Source: Moritella sp. 5 (lineage in GTDB: Bacteria > Pseudomonadota > Gammaproteobacteria > Enterobacterales > Moritellaceae). From it: a stretch of 64,000 nt of DNA. Positions 35,483 through 47,830 of this stretch are shown here, piece by piece (the stretch's first letter is position 1; each line of letters starts with the position of its first letter). The notes below the pieces were generated by a model. The model did not search any database. It worked only from the letters and a program-made list of their open reading frames with translations, and was not told the DNA's origin. Made by a program: the position numbers and the translations under genes. The DNA lies in assembly GCF_018219455.1 (NCBI RefSeq), contig NZ_CP056122.1:4334065-4398064 (forward strand), read 5' to 3'.

Positions 35483-37825
35483 TTATTTATTACCATTAAA
35501 TCGTAATAGTCTTAATGCATTAGCTGTAACAAGTGCAGTGGCCCCTGAATCCGCTAGAATAGCAACCCACAGTCCTGTGAATCCAAGTAATGTCGTCACC
35601 AAAAACACAGCTTTAAGCCCAACCGCCAAGGTAATATTTTGTTTAATATTAGCCAATGTTTCCTGACCAAGCTCAACCATGTGTGGCAATTCAACTAATC
35701 GGTTATGCATTAATGCTACGTCTGCCGCTTCTAACGCTACATCTGTACCACCACCCATCGCAATACCAAGTTTTGCACGCTTCATTGCAGGCGCATCGTT
35801 AATACCATCTCCCACCATTGCAGTATCTTTACCTTGGTTAAGTTCACCAACAATACGTGATTTATCTTCTGGTAATAGCTCTGCACGATATTCCATGCTT
35901 AGCGAATCGGCGATTACTTTCGCTGTACGGCGGTTATCTCCCGTTAACATCACGGTATTAATACCGAGCTTTTGCAATTTTTCTACCGCTTCACGTGCAT
36001 CGTCACGAATACTATCTGCCAATGCAACTAAACCGATGACTACCTCATTTTGCAGCACTACAACTGTAGTATTTCCGCCATTTTCGAGGTTTACAATAGC
36101 ACTGCTAACCTCAGGAAGTTGCGCTAGGTGTACGGTCATGTGATGTGGGGCTAATAACTTAATTAACTGTACAGACTCACCCAGTTGTACTTCACCTTGC
36201 ACACCCAAGCCCGCTAATGTCTGGTCATTACTAACCGCTAACAAAGCGACTGATTTTAGTTTCGCATGCGTTAATATCGCTTTTGCTAATGGATGATTTG
36301 AGGTTTGTTCAATACTCGCAGCAAGCTGTAATACCTTATTTTCATCATCAATAAAGCTAACTATGCTGGTAACTTCGGGTACACCTTGCGTTAATGTACC
36401 GGTTTTATCAAAGGCAATTTGTTGGATACGGCCAATCTGCTCTAGCGCTGCACCACCTTTCACTAATACGCCACGTTTACTGGCTGCAGATAATGCAGAT
36501 GTCACTGCTGCAGGTGTAGATATAACTAAAGCACAAGGACAAGCAATCAGTAACAATGTTAACCCTTTATATACCCACTCAGTCCAATCGCCGTCAAACA
36601 ATAATGGTGGCACAATCACAACAACTAATGCTAATAACATCATTGCAGGTGTGTACCAACGACTGAATCTATCAAGGAAACGTTCAATTGGTGCTTTGTT
36701 TTCTTCCGCCTCTTCAATCAGGTGTAGAATACGGTCAATCGCATTATTACCTGATTCTGACACAACACGTAATTGCGCAACACGGTTAACCGCTAAGCTC
36801 CCCGCCATCACAATATCGTCGGTCTGATGTTCAACAGGTACTGACTCACCAGTTAATGCACTTTCGTCAAAACTAATACCAGAGGCAAGTAACGCACCAT
36901 CAGCCGGTAGGCGATCACCCGGTTTAATTTCAATTACATCTCCCGGTTGTAAATCACTGGCAGCGACTAATACCCGTTGATCACCCACGATTTTCGTTGC
37001 TTCTTCGGGCACTAATGACATTAATGATTTAACGCCTTTACGTGCTTTACCTGCGGCAAACGATTCCAGTTTTTCACCGATCATAAACAGCACTAATACC
37101 ATCGCTGATTCCGCAGTTTCCCCTAAAATAAGGGCACCGACTGTCGCGACAGACATGAGGGTTTCGATTGCGAACGGGGTTCCAGAGCGTGCTAATTTAA
37201 TCGAACGATTAATAACTGGAATCACACCAAATACACTGGCGAAGGTAAAAATCCACTGACTTGCATCACTGTTAAATTGCGTTAGGATTGCGGCAATAAC
37301 GATGGCACTGACTAACGTAATCGCATGCCAATGTTCACGGATGTTTTGTGATAGCGAGTTATCTTCTTCTACATTTTTCGCTTTTTTACCTGCTTCTTGT
37401 AACTTAAAGCCAGCCTTCACAACAGCATTAATAACGTCTTCTTTTATGTTATCAACAGTATTGCTATTGGTGTTTTTTTCGATATCAACAAGTAGTTTTT
37501 CGGTGGCGAATGCAACACGGCATTGCTTTACTTGTGGTAATGCTTGAACGACTTTTTCTACTTTACGGGCACAACTTGGGCAATCCATGCCAGTGACTAA
37601 CCAAGATAAACGGGCAGTTAAGCTACTGGACTCGGGTTCCTCGTCGTCAGCAATAATCTCGTTTGATTCTGCGGGTACACAGCAAGAATCGCTACTTGCA
37701 GATGTTACATTATGCTCATCTGTATGTTGATGTTCGTGTACGTGTGTTTTGCTGTGATCACTACCACAACATCCTGGATTTGATTTTGATGCGACTGCTG
37801 TTGCAGTATTGCCTTTACATGACAT
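35483..37825 (-). CDS. zntA: Zn/Cd/Pb-exporting P1B-type ATPase
   Basis: Heavy-metal efflux pump of 780 aa. The N-terminus is His/Cys-rich (HVHEHQHTDEH) and precedes one HMA domain with GMDCPSCARKVEK (~96). Then come the membrane CPC motif (LLIACPCALVIST), phosphorylation site DKTGTLT, SNHPLA and hinge GDGIND. The CPC and the C-terminal GLWVAILADSGATALVTANALRLL (described here in parts: GLWVAILADSG, ALVTANALRLL) are typical of the Zn/Cd group rather than the Cu group. No MerR-type zntR is nearby. An ArsR/SmtB-type zinc regulator gene lies 0.9 kb upstream on the same strand. Confidence 0.92.
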   Translation of the reverse strand: MSCKGNTATAVASKSNPGCCGSDHSKTHVHEHQHTDEHNVTSASSDSCCVPAESNEIIADDEEPESSSLTARLSWLVTGMDCPSCARKVEKVVQALPQVKQCRVAFATEKLLVDIEKNTNSNTVDNIKEDVINAVVKAGFKLQEAGKKAKNVEEDNSLSQNIREHWHAITLVSAIVIAAILTQFNSDASQWIFTFASVFGVIPVINRSIKLARSGTPFAIETLMSVATVGALILGETAESAMVLVLFMIGEKLESFAAGKARKGVKSLMSLVPEEATKIVGDQRVLVAASDLQPGDVIEIKPGDRLPADGALLASGISFDESALTGESVPVEHQTDDIVMAGSLAVNRVAQLRVVSESGNNAIDRILHLIEEAEENKAPIERFLDRFSRWYTPAMMLLALVVVIVPPLLFDGDWTEWVYKGLTLLLIACPCALVISTPAAVTSALSAASKRGVLVKGGAALEQIGRIQQIAFDKTGTLTQGVPEVTSIVSFIDDENKVLQLAASIEQTSNHPLAKAILTHAKLKSVALLAVSNDQTLAGLGVQGEVQLGESVQLIKLLAPHHMTVHLAQLPEVSSAIVNLENGGNTTVVVLQNEVVIGLVALADSIRDDAREAVEKLQKLGINTVMLTGDNRRTAKVIADSLSMEYRAELLPEDKSRIVGELNQGKDTAMVGDGINDAPAMKRAKLGIAMGGGTDVALEAADVALMHNRLVELPHMVELGQETLANIKQNITLAVGLKAVFLVTTLLGFTGLWVAILADSGATALVTANALRLLRFNGNK

Positions 37826-37949
37826 GCGTTTATCCTCGTAAATAGAATTGAATCAAAGTTAGTAATATAAATAACAGTTAAAGCGTTCAAGCCAGTTAAC
37901 TTACATATAAATATATATTCATATTAAATTTCATTCAAGTGTATTTACA

Positions 37950-37995
37950 AAAAAAAGCTAACTCATTCGTTATTGTTCACGAAAAATGAGTTAGC
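37950..37995 (-). terminator. Terminator of the arsR-HD unit
   Basis: GCTAACTCATT (37957-37967) pairs with AATGAGTTAGC (37985-37995). On the minus strand a TTTTTTTTGTAAA run follows. It ends the HD-domain transcript and separates it from zntA. Confidence 0.85.
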
Positions 37996-38033
37996 AGTCA
38001 TGTTCTTAAGCGCTATATTTAAGTTTTAACTCT

Positions 38034-38660
38034 CTACTCGTGCGTCAGTAGTTCAGACTGTAACTGCGCTAAGAAATCACGCATATACACGCTGCGTCGC
38101 TCTGCTTCCGCCTTTGCAGCCTGTGTATTCATACTCTCGCCCAACATCAGCAACTTAGTAAAGAAGTGATCGAGCGTGTACACATCGTCATTTGGCTCAC
38201 GATCAACACAGAGTGGATCAATGCTGCTATAGAGCTGACGATTAAGCTTACCACCGACTAAAATACAGCGGGCAATACCAATGGCACCAAGTGCATCCAT
38301 ACGATCAGCATCTTGTAATATTTTCGCCTCTAAAGTTTCCGGCGTAATATTCGCGCTAAAGCTATGTGCGACGATGGCATGATGAATAGCTTGGTGATAT
38401 TGCTGAGGGTAATTTATCTCTTGTAAGAATGCCACGGCACGATCTGCTGCTAATAAAGAGGCTTGCTTGCGTTGTGGATGATCTTTCGCAACCGATACAC
38501 AATCATGCAACCAAGCGGCGGGCTCTAAAATAGCCAATTCAGCCCCTTCACACGCACCTAGCTGTCTAGCGGTTGCAACAACACGCTCAATATGGTCGAT
38601 GTCATGCGCGCGATCGGCACAACCAAGTTGGGTTAAAAATTCGATAAATAGGTTTCGCAT
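38034..38660 (-). CDS. HD domain phosphohydrolase (YedJ-like)
   Basis: A 208-aa protein with HD-superfamily metal ligands: AHDIDHIERV (H), AAWLHDCV (HD), HAIVAHSFSA (H) and ILQDADRMDALGAIG (D). This layout matches E. coli YedJ-like predicted metal-dependent phosphohydrolases. Substrate unknown. It lies 48 nt downstream of the ArsR gene and is probably co-transcribed, so it may be metal-controlled, which is unusual and unexplained. Confidence 0.87.
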   Translation of the reverse strand: MRNLFIEFLTQLGCADRAHDIDHIERVVATARQLGACEGAELAILEPAAWLHDCVSVAKDHPQRKQASLLAADRAVAFLQEINYPQQYHQAIHHAIVAHSFSANITPETLEAKILQDADRMDALGAIGIARCILVGGKLNRQLYSSIDPLCVDREPNDDVYTLDHFFTKLLMLGESMNTQAAKAEAERRSVYMRDFLAQLQSELLTHE

Positions 38661-38708
38661 GGCACTCTCTTTAAAATAAAACCTTTAAGCTAGGATTTCG
38701 AATAAAAA

Positions 38709-39056
38709 TTATGCATGCTCAGTCACGTGGCAAGCCAGATCATGTACCACATGACGAATATGGTGATCATCCAATCGATAAAGGATTTGTTTACCTTGAC
38801 GTTCAGAGCGTAAAATACGCGCTTCACGTAAATGACGTAAATGGTGGCTGGTCAGTGATTGTGACATCCCAGTAACTGCTGATAACTCAGAAACAGGAAC
38901 AGGTCCAGCCATACAGGCAAGTACTAAGCGAATACGGCCTTCATCACCTAACAAATGAAAGAGATGCGCGAGAGAAGCAATATGCTGATCATCTAATGCA
39001 GGTAATTCAGCACTACATTGTGGTTCTGGGCAACATTGAGATTCTAATTTTGGCAT
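38709..39056 (-). CDS. ArsR/SmtB family metalloregulator
   Basis: A 115-aa winged-helix repressor. The recognition region is SELSAVTGMSQSLTSHHLRHLREARI, shown here as SQSLTSHHLRHL. The C-terminal helix carries D-x-H-x10-H-x2-E (within DDHHIRHVVHDLACHVTEH), the alpha-5 zinc site of the CzrA/SmtB group. Cys-rich N-terminus (QCCPEPQC) could add an alpha-3N-type soft-metal site, as in CadC. It probably controls its own unit and perhaps zntA. I could not identify a clear operator. Confidence 0.88.
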   Translation of the reverse strand: MPKLESQCCPEPQCSAELPALDDQHIASLAHLFHLLGDEGRIRLVLACMAGPVPVSELSAVTGMSQSLTSHHLRHLREARILRSERQGKQILYRLDDHHIRHVVHDLACHVTEHA

Positions 39057-39256
39057 TCTGCCCCGCTAAGATAAAATGGAATGAAAGGAAAGTGTAACAC
39101 TTAAGGTCATAGGGGCAACACCTACAGGGTTTGAAGATCAAAAATGCCAGCCTAATATACACGAATAGCGCATACTCAGCTGGCACTTATTTATCTATTA
39201 GCTGCGATCACATTAGCGGTAACACAGGCACCGTCAATGATTGGCAGTCTAACGCA

Positions 39257-40618
39257 TTAGATAAATGCTAATTTCGCGATGAATACAACAGCTAATACAT
39301 TCATACCTAAAGACACATCAGCAGAACGACCTGTGCAATGCTTAATGATAGTGAATGATAAGAAGCCTAAGATGATACCATCAGCGATTGAATACGTTAG
39401 TGGCATCATAATAGCGGTGATTGCAGCAGGAACGTAGTCTGTGAACTCACCCCAGTTCACTTTATGTAGGCTACCAACCATTAAGAAAGCAACATAGATT
39501 AACGCGCCAGCCGTTGCGAAACTTGGTACAACCTGAGCTATTGGTGCAAAAAACATTGCCGCTAAGAATAGTAGACCAACAACAACTGCCGTTAAGCCTG
39601 TACGACCACCTTCAGCAATACCCGCATTACTTTCAATGTAAGTTGTTACCGGCGGACAACCAATTATCGCACCCGCAACACTTGCAACACTGTCTGCAGT
39701 TAATGCTTTATTGAGGTTTTCAATTTTGCCATCTTTGTTATACATGTCTGATTTTTCAGCGACACCAATCATGGTACCAGCCGTGTCAAACATGTTTACA
39801 AATAAGAATGCGAGGATGATACTGACCATAGATACGTCTAACGCACCCATTACGTCCATTTTCATGAATGTTTTAGATAAGCCAGTTGGTAGTGATACGA
39901 CTTGATCTGGTAGGCTGACTAAACCCATTACCACACTGATTGCCGTCGTAATAACAATACCGATTAATACCGCACCGAATACTTTACGTGTTGCTAAGAT
40001 AGCGATAATTAAAAAGCTGAGTGAGCCTAAGATAACTTTAGGATCATGAAAGTTACCCAGTGTCACTAACGTTGCAGGGCTTGCAGTGATGATGCCAGCT
40101 GCTTTTAAACCAATAATACCTAAGAACAGACCAACACCCGCTGTCATTGCGTAGCGTAAACTGCTTGGAATACTATCGATAATCCAACCGCGTAGTTTCG
40201 TTACACTCATGATGACAAATACGATGCTTGAAATAAATACAGCACCTAATGCTACTTCCCAAGTATATTCCATTCCCTTTACAACAGCGAAGGTAAAAAA
40301 GGCATTAAGCCCCATACCTGGCGCTAGACCAACAGGCCAGTTCGCATAAAGACCCATGAAGATACAGCCAATTGCTGCACTAAGTGCTGTTGCAACGAAT
40401 ACCGCTTGGTAATCCATGCCCGCAATCGACATAATATCAGGGTTAACAAATAGAATATAAGCCATGGTGACAAAAGTAGTTAAACCTGCCATTACTTCTG
40501 TTTTAATTGTCGTATTATGTGCTTTTAACTTAAACAACTTTTCCATCAAAGTTGCAAAAGTAGAAGTGTTCGTTGAAGCAGAGGTAGACTGACTTGCGGT
40601 ATTCATTAAGGTACTCAC
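39257..40618 (-). CDS. NCS2 family purine permease (guanine/hypoxanthine type)
   Basis: A 453-aa transporter with ~13 helices of the AzgA/GhxP/PbuG branch. Landmarks: EVMAGLTTFVTMAYILFVNP near the N-terminus, LAPGMGLNAFFTF, GCPPVTTYIESNAGIAEGGRTG (in parts: PPVTTYIES, GRTGLTAVVVG), and MPLTYSIADGIILGF. It imports hypoxanthine, guanine or adenine by proton symport. Monocistronic. The 391-nt upstream gap (40619-41010) contains the obg terminator, but I see no purine riboswitch core or clear PurR box. Confidence 0.93.
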   Translation of the reverse strand: MSTLMNTASQSTSASTNTSTFATLMEKLFKLKAHNTTIKTEVMAGLTTFVTMAYILFVNPDIMSIAGMDYQAVFVATALSAAIGCIFMGLYANWPVGLAPGMGLNAFFTFAVVKGMEYTWEVALGAVFISSIVFVIMSVTKLRGWIIDSIPSSLRYAMTAGVGLFLGIIGLKAAGIITASPATLVTLGNFHDPKVILGSLSFLIIAILATRKVFGAVLIGIVITTAISVVMGLVSLPDQVVSLPTGLSKTFMKMDVMGALDVSMVSIILAFLFVNMFDTAGTMIGVAEKSDMYNKDGKIENLNKALTADSVASVAGAIIGCPPVTTYIESNAGIAEGGRTGLTAVVVGLLFLAAMFFAPIAQVVPSFATAGALIYVAFLMVGSLHKVNWGEFTDYVPAAITAIMMPLTYSIADGIILGFLSFTIIKHCTGRSADVSLGMNVLAVVFIAKLAFI

Positions 40619-40954
40619 TTTTTGTTTCGTTCACCTTACTCACTGTATGACAGTGGCTGTCTGTACTTATTGCTCTTTAATGCAACTGATAGATACAAAC
40701 TAAGGTGACTGGATATTTAATAAATGGCTATCGCTTAGCGGAAAAGTGGAAAGTTCTAAGCTGACAATTATTAAATAACCGGATTTAAAATATAGGTAAT
40801 TATTACCTGCTATATTCACTTTGTGAACGGGCGGGATTATCTGCTAATTTGAGTTGAATTGAAAGTTTTTTGTCATTAAAGCATACGTTTATTATGTAAA
40901 ACCATGATTTCAGTGCAAATTATGGACCAAACGCCTAAAAGTATAATTTTAGAT
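40619..40954. other. Intergenic stretch without visible gene
   Basis: About 336 bp upstream of the purine permease. It presumably contains that gene's promoter. I searched by eye for the purine-riboswitch core and for a PurR palindrome and found neither. No ORF with a ribosome site is apparent. Confidence 0.6.
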
Positions 40955-40988
40955 AAAAAAATACCAGCACATGGCTGGTATTTTAATA
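40955..40988 (-). terminator. Terminator of obg
   Basis: AAAATACCAGC pairs with GCTGGTATTTT around ACATG. A TTTTTTATC run follows on the minus strand. About 25 nt past the obg stop. Confidence 0.9.
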
Positions 40989-41010
40989 TAAACGTAATGT
41001 TTAATTAGGC

Positions 41011-42310
<1,300 letters not shown>

Positions 42311-42423
42311 AGCTATCAACTTTATCAATGGAGAATTATAACTCGACAAGCTTAACCAGCAAGTATGATAAATAATCTCGATCAATGACTACTATTTTTA
42401 TTACTAATATTTATTTTAGCAAT

Positions 42424-42453
42424 AAAAAAACCCCGCCATATAGGCGGGGTTTA
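42424..42453 (-). terminator. Terminator of rplU-rpmA
   Basis: AAACCCCGCC pairs with GGCGGGGTTT around ATATA, with a TTTTTTT run on the minus strand. Strong terminator 25 nt past rpmA. Confidence 0.95.
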
Positions 42454-42476
42454 AAAATTCTTAGTTTGTACTGAAA

Positions 42477-42734
42477 TTATTCAGCTACAATGCTAATGAA
42501 CTTACGGTTTTGTGGTCCTTTAACTTCGAACTGCACTTTACCGCTAGCTTTAGCGAATAGAGTGTGGTCACGACCACAGCCTACGTTTGTACCAGCGTGG
42601 AATTTAGTACCACGTTGACGAACTAGAATGTTACCCGCAAGAACTGATTCGCCACCAAAGCGTTTTACGCCTAAACGTTTGCTTTCTGAATCACGACCGT
42701 TGTTGGTACTACCACCAGCTTTCTTATGTGCCAT
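42477..42734 (-). CDS. rpmA: 50S ribosomal protein L27
   Basis: 85 aa, full length. [20 protein letters not shown] opens the protein and contains the flexible N-terminal arm that reaches the peptidyl-transferase centre. [20 protein letters not shown] follows. It has no firmicute-type cleavable prepeptide. It lies 16 nt after rplU in the same transcript. Confidence 0.98.
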   Translation of the reverse strand: MAHKKAGGSTNNGRDSESKRLGVKRFGGESVLAGNILVRQRGTKFHAGTNVGCGRDHTLFAKASGKVQFEVKGPQNRKFISIVAE

Positions 42735-42750
42735 CTTTTAGTACTCCTAA

Positions 42751-43059
42751 TTAAGCGATTTTAGTAATCTTAACTTCTGTAAACCATTGACGGTGACCCA
42801 TCTGTTTACGAGAGTGCTTACGACGACGGAACTTAAGGATTTTAACCTTGTCCGCACGACCATGAGATACCACTTCAGCAGTGATTTTCTTACCTTCAAG
42901 GTAAGGTGCGCCAACTTCGATATTCTCGCCGTTAGCTACCATTAATACTTCGTTAAATTCGATGCTTGAACCAGCTTCAACGTCTAGAAGTTCTAGACGA
43001 AGAGTTTGACCTTCAGCAACGCGGTGTTGTTTGCCACCGCTTAGGAAAACAGCATACAT
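42751..43059 (-). CDS. rplU: 50S ribosomal protein L21
   Basis: 102 aa starting [14 protein letters not shown] at 43059, with GGAG upstream. The longer open frame to 43110 is an untranslated extension. Conserved C-terminal half: [20 protein letters not shown] binds 23S rRNA. First gene of rplU-rpmA. Upstream, 43060-43378 is a shared regulatory gap with the divergent ispB. A leader for autogenous control may exist there, but I cannot demonstrate one. Confidence 0.98.
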   Translation of the reverse strand: MYAVFLSGGKQHRVAEGQTLRLELLDVEAGSSIEFNEVLMVANGENIEVGAPYLEGKKITAEVVSHGRADKVKILKFRRRKHSRKQMGHRQWFTEVKITKIA

Positions 43060-43378
43060 GTTTTCTGACTCCGATTCGTGTCCAGCGTACCTTAGGTAGC
43101 GACACGTCATAATAATTTATAACAATGGCGCGAATTCTACTCAAAACTCCCCGGTTAGGCAAGCTGATTTTTAAAATAAATATAAATAAGCAGTAAAGTT
43201 GTAAATCGCTGCTGCTTAATCCTTTCGGCAATTCCAATTTAGTGTACAATTACGACATAAATTTGACGGGCATTTCAGCTTGTAGCCTACAATCAAGATA
43301 GAACTAGTTATCTATATAGCTATCAATAGCTTTTCAAATCGTCATATAACTATAAAAAGTAGCACGGAACTTATACTC
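43060..43378. promoter_or_regulatory. Divergent promoter region rplU / ispB
   Basis: A 319-bp gap between divergently transcribed core genes, AT-rich, with no ORF of its own. Promoters of both units must lie here. No single -35/-10 pair stands out clearly by eye. Confidence 0.5.
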
Positions 43379-44350
43379 ATGGATATTAAAGCCATTCAAG
43401 CGTTATCAAAACAAGATATGGACGCTGTCAATGAACTCATTTTAGATCGACTGCAATCGGATGTTGCCCTCGTAAATCAAGTGGGTTATTACATTGTAAA
43501 TGGTGGCGGTAAACGCATTCGTCCACTAATAGCAACGTTAAGTGCACGCGCGCTGGGTTACCAGGGGCAACAACATATTGATGTAGCCGCTATCATCGAG
43601 TTTATTCATACTTCAACCTTGTTGCATGATGATGTGGTTGATGAGTCAGATATGCGCCGTGGTCGTGAAACGGCAAATGCTGCATTTGGCAATGCGGCAA
43701 GCGTGCTAGTAGGTGACTTCTTATACTCACGCTCTTTTCAAATGATGGCAAAACTCAATAACAGTAAAATTATCGATATTTTGTCTGATGCAACCAATGT
43801 AATTGCTGAGGGTGAAGTATTACAGTTAATGAATTGTAATGATGCAGACACTGACGAAAAACGTTATATGGATGTCATCTACTACAAAACAGCCAAACTA
43901 TTTGAAGCCGCTACGCAACTTGCAGCGGTTATCTCTGAGCAACCGGCACACATCGAACAAGCGATGATTGATTATGGTGTGCATTTAGGTGCAGCATTCC
44001 AGTTGATTGATGATGTGATGGACTACACAGCTGATGCTCAAGAGATGGGTAAAAACGTTGGAGATGACCTTGCAGAGGGTAAACCAACACTGCCATTAAT
44101 TCATGCGATGGCGAACGGTACCGAACAAGAAGCATTAATGGTACGCGAAGCTATCGAGAAGATGAATGGCATGGATAATCTTGATGCCATTCTGGCGATA
44201 CTTGACCGTACTGGCTCACTTACTTATTGCTTTGATAGAGCCCAGCAAGAAGCTGATTTAGCTGTTCAAGCAATTGCAGTACTACCTGAGTCAGAATACA
44301 AGCAAGCGCTGATCTCACTAGCTTACATTGCAGCAAACCGCAGTAATTAA
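43379..44350 (+). CDS. ispB: Octaprenyl diphosphate synthase
   Basis: Builds the ubiquinone side chain by adding isopentenyl units to FPP. 323 aa. The two Asp-rich motifs of trans-prenyl synthases are LLHDDVVDESDMRRG (~81) and LIDDVMDYTAD (~205), and GGGKRIRPL is the IPP-binding element. Divergent from rplU, as in E. coli and Vibrio. Monocistronic, ended by a long terminator. Confidence 0.96.
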   Translation: MDIKAIQALSKQDMDAVNELILDRLQSDVALVNQVGYYIVNGGGKRIRPLIATLSARALGYQGQQHIDVAAIIEFIHTSTLLHDDVVDESDMRRGRETANAAFGNAASVLVGDFLYSRSFQMMAKLNNSKIIDILSDATNVIAEGEVLQLMNCNDADTDEKRYMDVIYYKTAKLFEAATQLAAVISEQPAHIEQAMIDYGVHLGAAFQLIDDVMDYTADAQEMGKNVGDDLAEGKPTLPLIHAMANGTEQEALMVREAIEKMNGMDNLDAILAILDRTGSLTYCFDRAQQEADLAVQAIAVLPESEYKQALISLAYIAANRSN

Positions 44351-44370
44351 GCAGTAACCGATTAGTGAAT

Positions 44371-44419
44371 AAAAAGCCGTTTGATTCTTCGATATCGCGA
44401 AGAATCAAACGGCTTTTTT
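44371..44419 (+). terminator. Very long terminator of ispB
   Basis: AAAAAGCCGTTTGATTCTTC-G pairs over about 21 bp with CGAAGAATCAAACGGCTTTTT. The loop is only 6 nt and is followed by T's. Perfect pairing throughout. Symmetric A/T ends make it bidirectional. Confidence 0.95.
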
Positions 44420-44508
44420 GTACCTGAAACTACAGCCTTACCGTAAATCATTAGGCCACAAACGGTAACTAAGATTATAGGGTACGTAGCTTTTATAAAT
44501 TGTAGATA

Positions 44509-44537
44509 CAAAAAAGGCCGCATACGCGACCTTTTAT
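44509..44537 (-). terminator. Terminator of purA
   Basis: AAAAGGCCGC and GCGACCTTTT form a stem with one mismatch around ATAC. On the minus strand TTTTTTTG follows. It lies about 23 nt past purA. Confidence 0.85.
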
Positions 44538-44559
44538 TTATCAGTTTAACCAGGCAGAC

Positions 44560-45891
<1,332 letters not shown>

Positions 45892-45988
45892 CTAGCAAAA
45901 TTTAAATCAAAATGTTTAAAAAATTTGATTTCTATCTCATTAAAACCAGAAAATATAAGTTTACTTGTTGTTCTGTTGCACAATTATA

Positions 45989-46174
45989 TTACAACGTAAT
46001 CAATAATACGATACCGGTTACGACCAGGCAACCTGCATATTTGCGTATTTTATCAGCGGGCAGCTGCGTAATAAGGGTAAGCATTTGCTGCCATTTTTTA
46101 GGCATTAGCATCGGCATAGTACCTTCGATAATCAATACAATCGCCAACGCTAGCCACAGTTCATTACCCATCAA
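45989..46174 (-). CDS. yjeT: YjeT family small membrane protein (DUF2065)
   Basis: A 61-aa protein with two helices: WLALAIVLIIEGTMPMLMPK and YAGCLVVTGIVLLITL. The EG-xPMLxPK pattern after helix 1 is the DUF2065/YjeT signature. Function unknown. Its position before purA matches the E. coli hflK-hflC-yjeT-purA order, but hflKC are not upstream here; brnQ is. The second Met (46171) could be the start. Confidence 0.85.
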   Translation of the reverse strand: MMGNELWLALAIVLIIEGTMPMLMPKKWQQMLTLITQLPADKIRKYAGCLVVTGIVLLITL

Positions 46175-46220
46175 ACCACCTCATTATAGTGCTATAAAGC
46201 GTTAGTCACACAAAAATCAC

Positions 46221-46252
46221 ATAAAAAATCCGTTCACGAAGGAACGGATTTC
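46221..46252 (-). terminator. Terminator of brnQ
   Basis: AAATCCGTTC pairs with GAACGGATTT around ACGAAG. TTTTTTATG follows on the minus strand. 41 nt past brnQ. Confidence 0.9.
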
Positions 46253-46292
46253 AAATGAGTACAATCAACTCTAATTTAGAGCATATGACCGA

Positions 46293-47618
46293 CTATTTTG
46301 CTGTAGCAACACTCACATTCGTTTGCGGACGCATTGCAACAATCGATATTATAATTGCAAGTACAGTGGGTAATGCCCAAGCTAAACCTTGATCAAACAA
46401 TGGTAAAAATTCAAAGCCACTCATTGCAATACCCGCTACTTTCATGCCGTCTAATATACCAAACATGAATGCAACTACCATAACGAAACGGAATGCAAAC
46501 TGTGGATTAGGGAAACGTTCTTGCAATAAGATTAGTGCAACAATCGCAATCGCAAGTGGGTATACCGCAAACAATACCGGTACCGAGATACTAATGAGTT
46601 GTGATAAACCAACATTCGCTACAATCGCACACGCGATGCAATTAATAATAACGAGCATTTTGTATGACCATTGTGGCTTTAACTCATGGAAAAATTCTGC
46701 TACCGCACTTGCTAAGCCTACTGCTGTCGTTAAACATGCTAATGTTACAACCGCCGCTAAGATGTACTGACCAGGCATACCGAATAAGGCTTGTACATAA
46801 GTAGCTAAGATCATCGCACCATTTACATCAGCACCAGCGGCAATAAGAGATTGGCTCGTTGCACCTAAGTAGAATAATGAAATATAAACAAATGCAAGAC
46901 CCGCTGCTGCGATAGAACCCGCCATGACTAAATATTTAAATTGACCCGCTTTATCTGTTACACCTTTACTTTTAAGTACGTTAATAATCAACATACCAAA
47001 CATTAATGACGCAAAGGTATCCATGGTGTTATAACCTTCAAGGAAACCTTTGGTAAAAGGGCTATCAACATACGCTTCACGTGCCGCGCCAATATCACCT
47101 TGTGGCATGATAAAGACCGCAATCGCTAATACCGTTAATAATATAATTAATGCCGGAGTTAAGATCTTACCGATGTTATCAATCATTTTACCTTGCCCTA
47201 AAGCGAAACAGGCTGTGATAATGAAGAAGATAACAGAGTACAAAGCCAATGTAGTGTCGTTAGCGGCATCACCTAGAAAAGGTTTAATCCCCATTTCATA
47301 AGCAACTAAGCTTGTTCTTGGTGCTGCAAAGGCTGGACCGATAATGACATAAATAGCCACGGCAATCGCGGTGCCGACCATTGCCGGTAAAAAGCGTGTC
47401 ATAGTAATTAAACCACCGCCTGCTTTTGCAACTGCGATGATTGTAATCAGGGGCAAACCGACAGCAGTAACAAGGAAACCAAACATTGCAGGCATAAATG
47501 ATTGCCCAGCAAGATTACCTGCTAAAGGTGGAAAGATGATATTGCCCGCGCCTAAAAAGAAGGCGAACGTCATAAAACCGATGGCTAAAACATCAGTTGT
47601 TTTTAACTTAGTAGTCAT
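46293..47618 (-). CDS. brnQ: Branched-chain amino acid Na+ symporter
   Basis: A 441-aa LIVCS-family carrier with ~12 helices. FMTFAFFLGAGNIIFPPLAG at the N-terminus, GPAFAAPRTSLVAYEMG and GYNTMDTFASLMFGMLI are the family's signature stretches. It imports leucine, isoleucine and valine with Na+. Monocistronic. The DNA has no visible leucine-responsive element. Confidence 0.95.
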   Translation of the reverse strand: MTTKLKTTDVLAIGFMTFAFFLGAGNIIFPPLAGNLAGQSFMPAMFGFLVTAVGLPLITIIAVAKAGGGLITMTRFLPAMVGTAIAVAIYVIIGPAFAAPRTSLVAYEMGIKPFLGDAANDTTLALYSVIFFIITACFALGQGKMIDNIGKILTPALIILLTVLAIAVFIMPQGDIGAAREAYVDSPFTKGFLEGYNTMDTFASLMFGMLIINVLKSKGVTDKAGQFKYLVMAGSIAAAGLAFVYISLFYLGATSQSLIAAGADVNGAMILATYVQALFGMPGQYILAAVVTLACLTTAVGLASAVAEFFHELKPQWSYKMLVIINCIACAIVANVGLSQLISISVPVLFAVYPLAIAIVALILLQERFPNPQFAFRFVMVVAFMFGILDGMKVAGIAMSGFEFLPLFDQGLAWALPTVLAIIISIVAMRPQTNVSVATAK

Positions 47619-47830
47619 TAGTATACTCTCTGCTTAGATGTTGTTGTGTTTTCATTTATCAACTTCTTCCGTGAAGTAAGCATGGAGAAATACTCCCCAG
47701 CCGGTGTAGCACAAAGTATTATAATTATGTTCTTGTAAAGAATTTTATATCAGCCACTCACCCATTAATTACCGATACTAACAATCTGGTAATTAAGTGC
47801 AAGAGCAAATCTGCCAGCACTATAATGAAA

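Noticed and set aside
40619-41010. Purine riboswitch upstream of the purine permease.
   Set aside because: The conserved core of the purine aptamer could not be found by eye.
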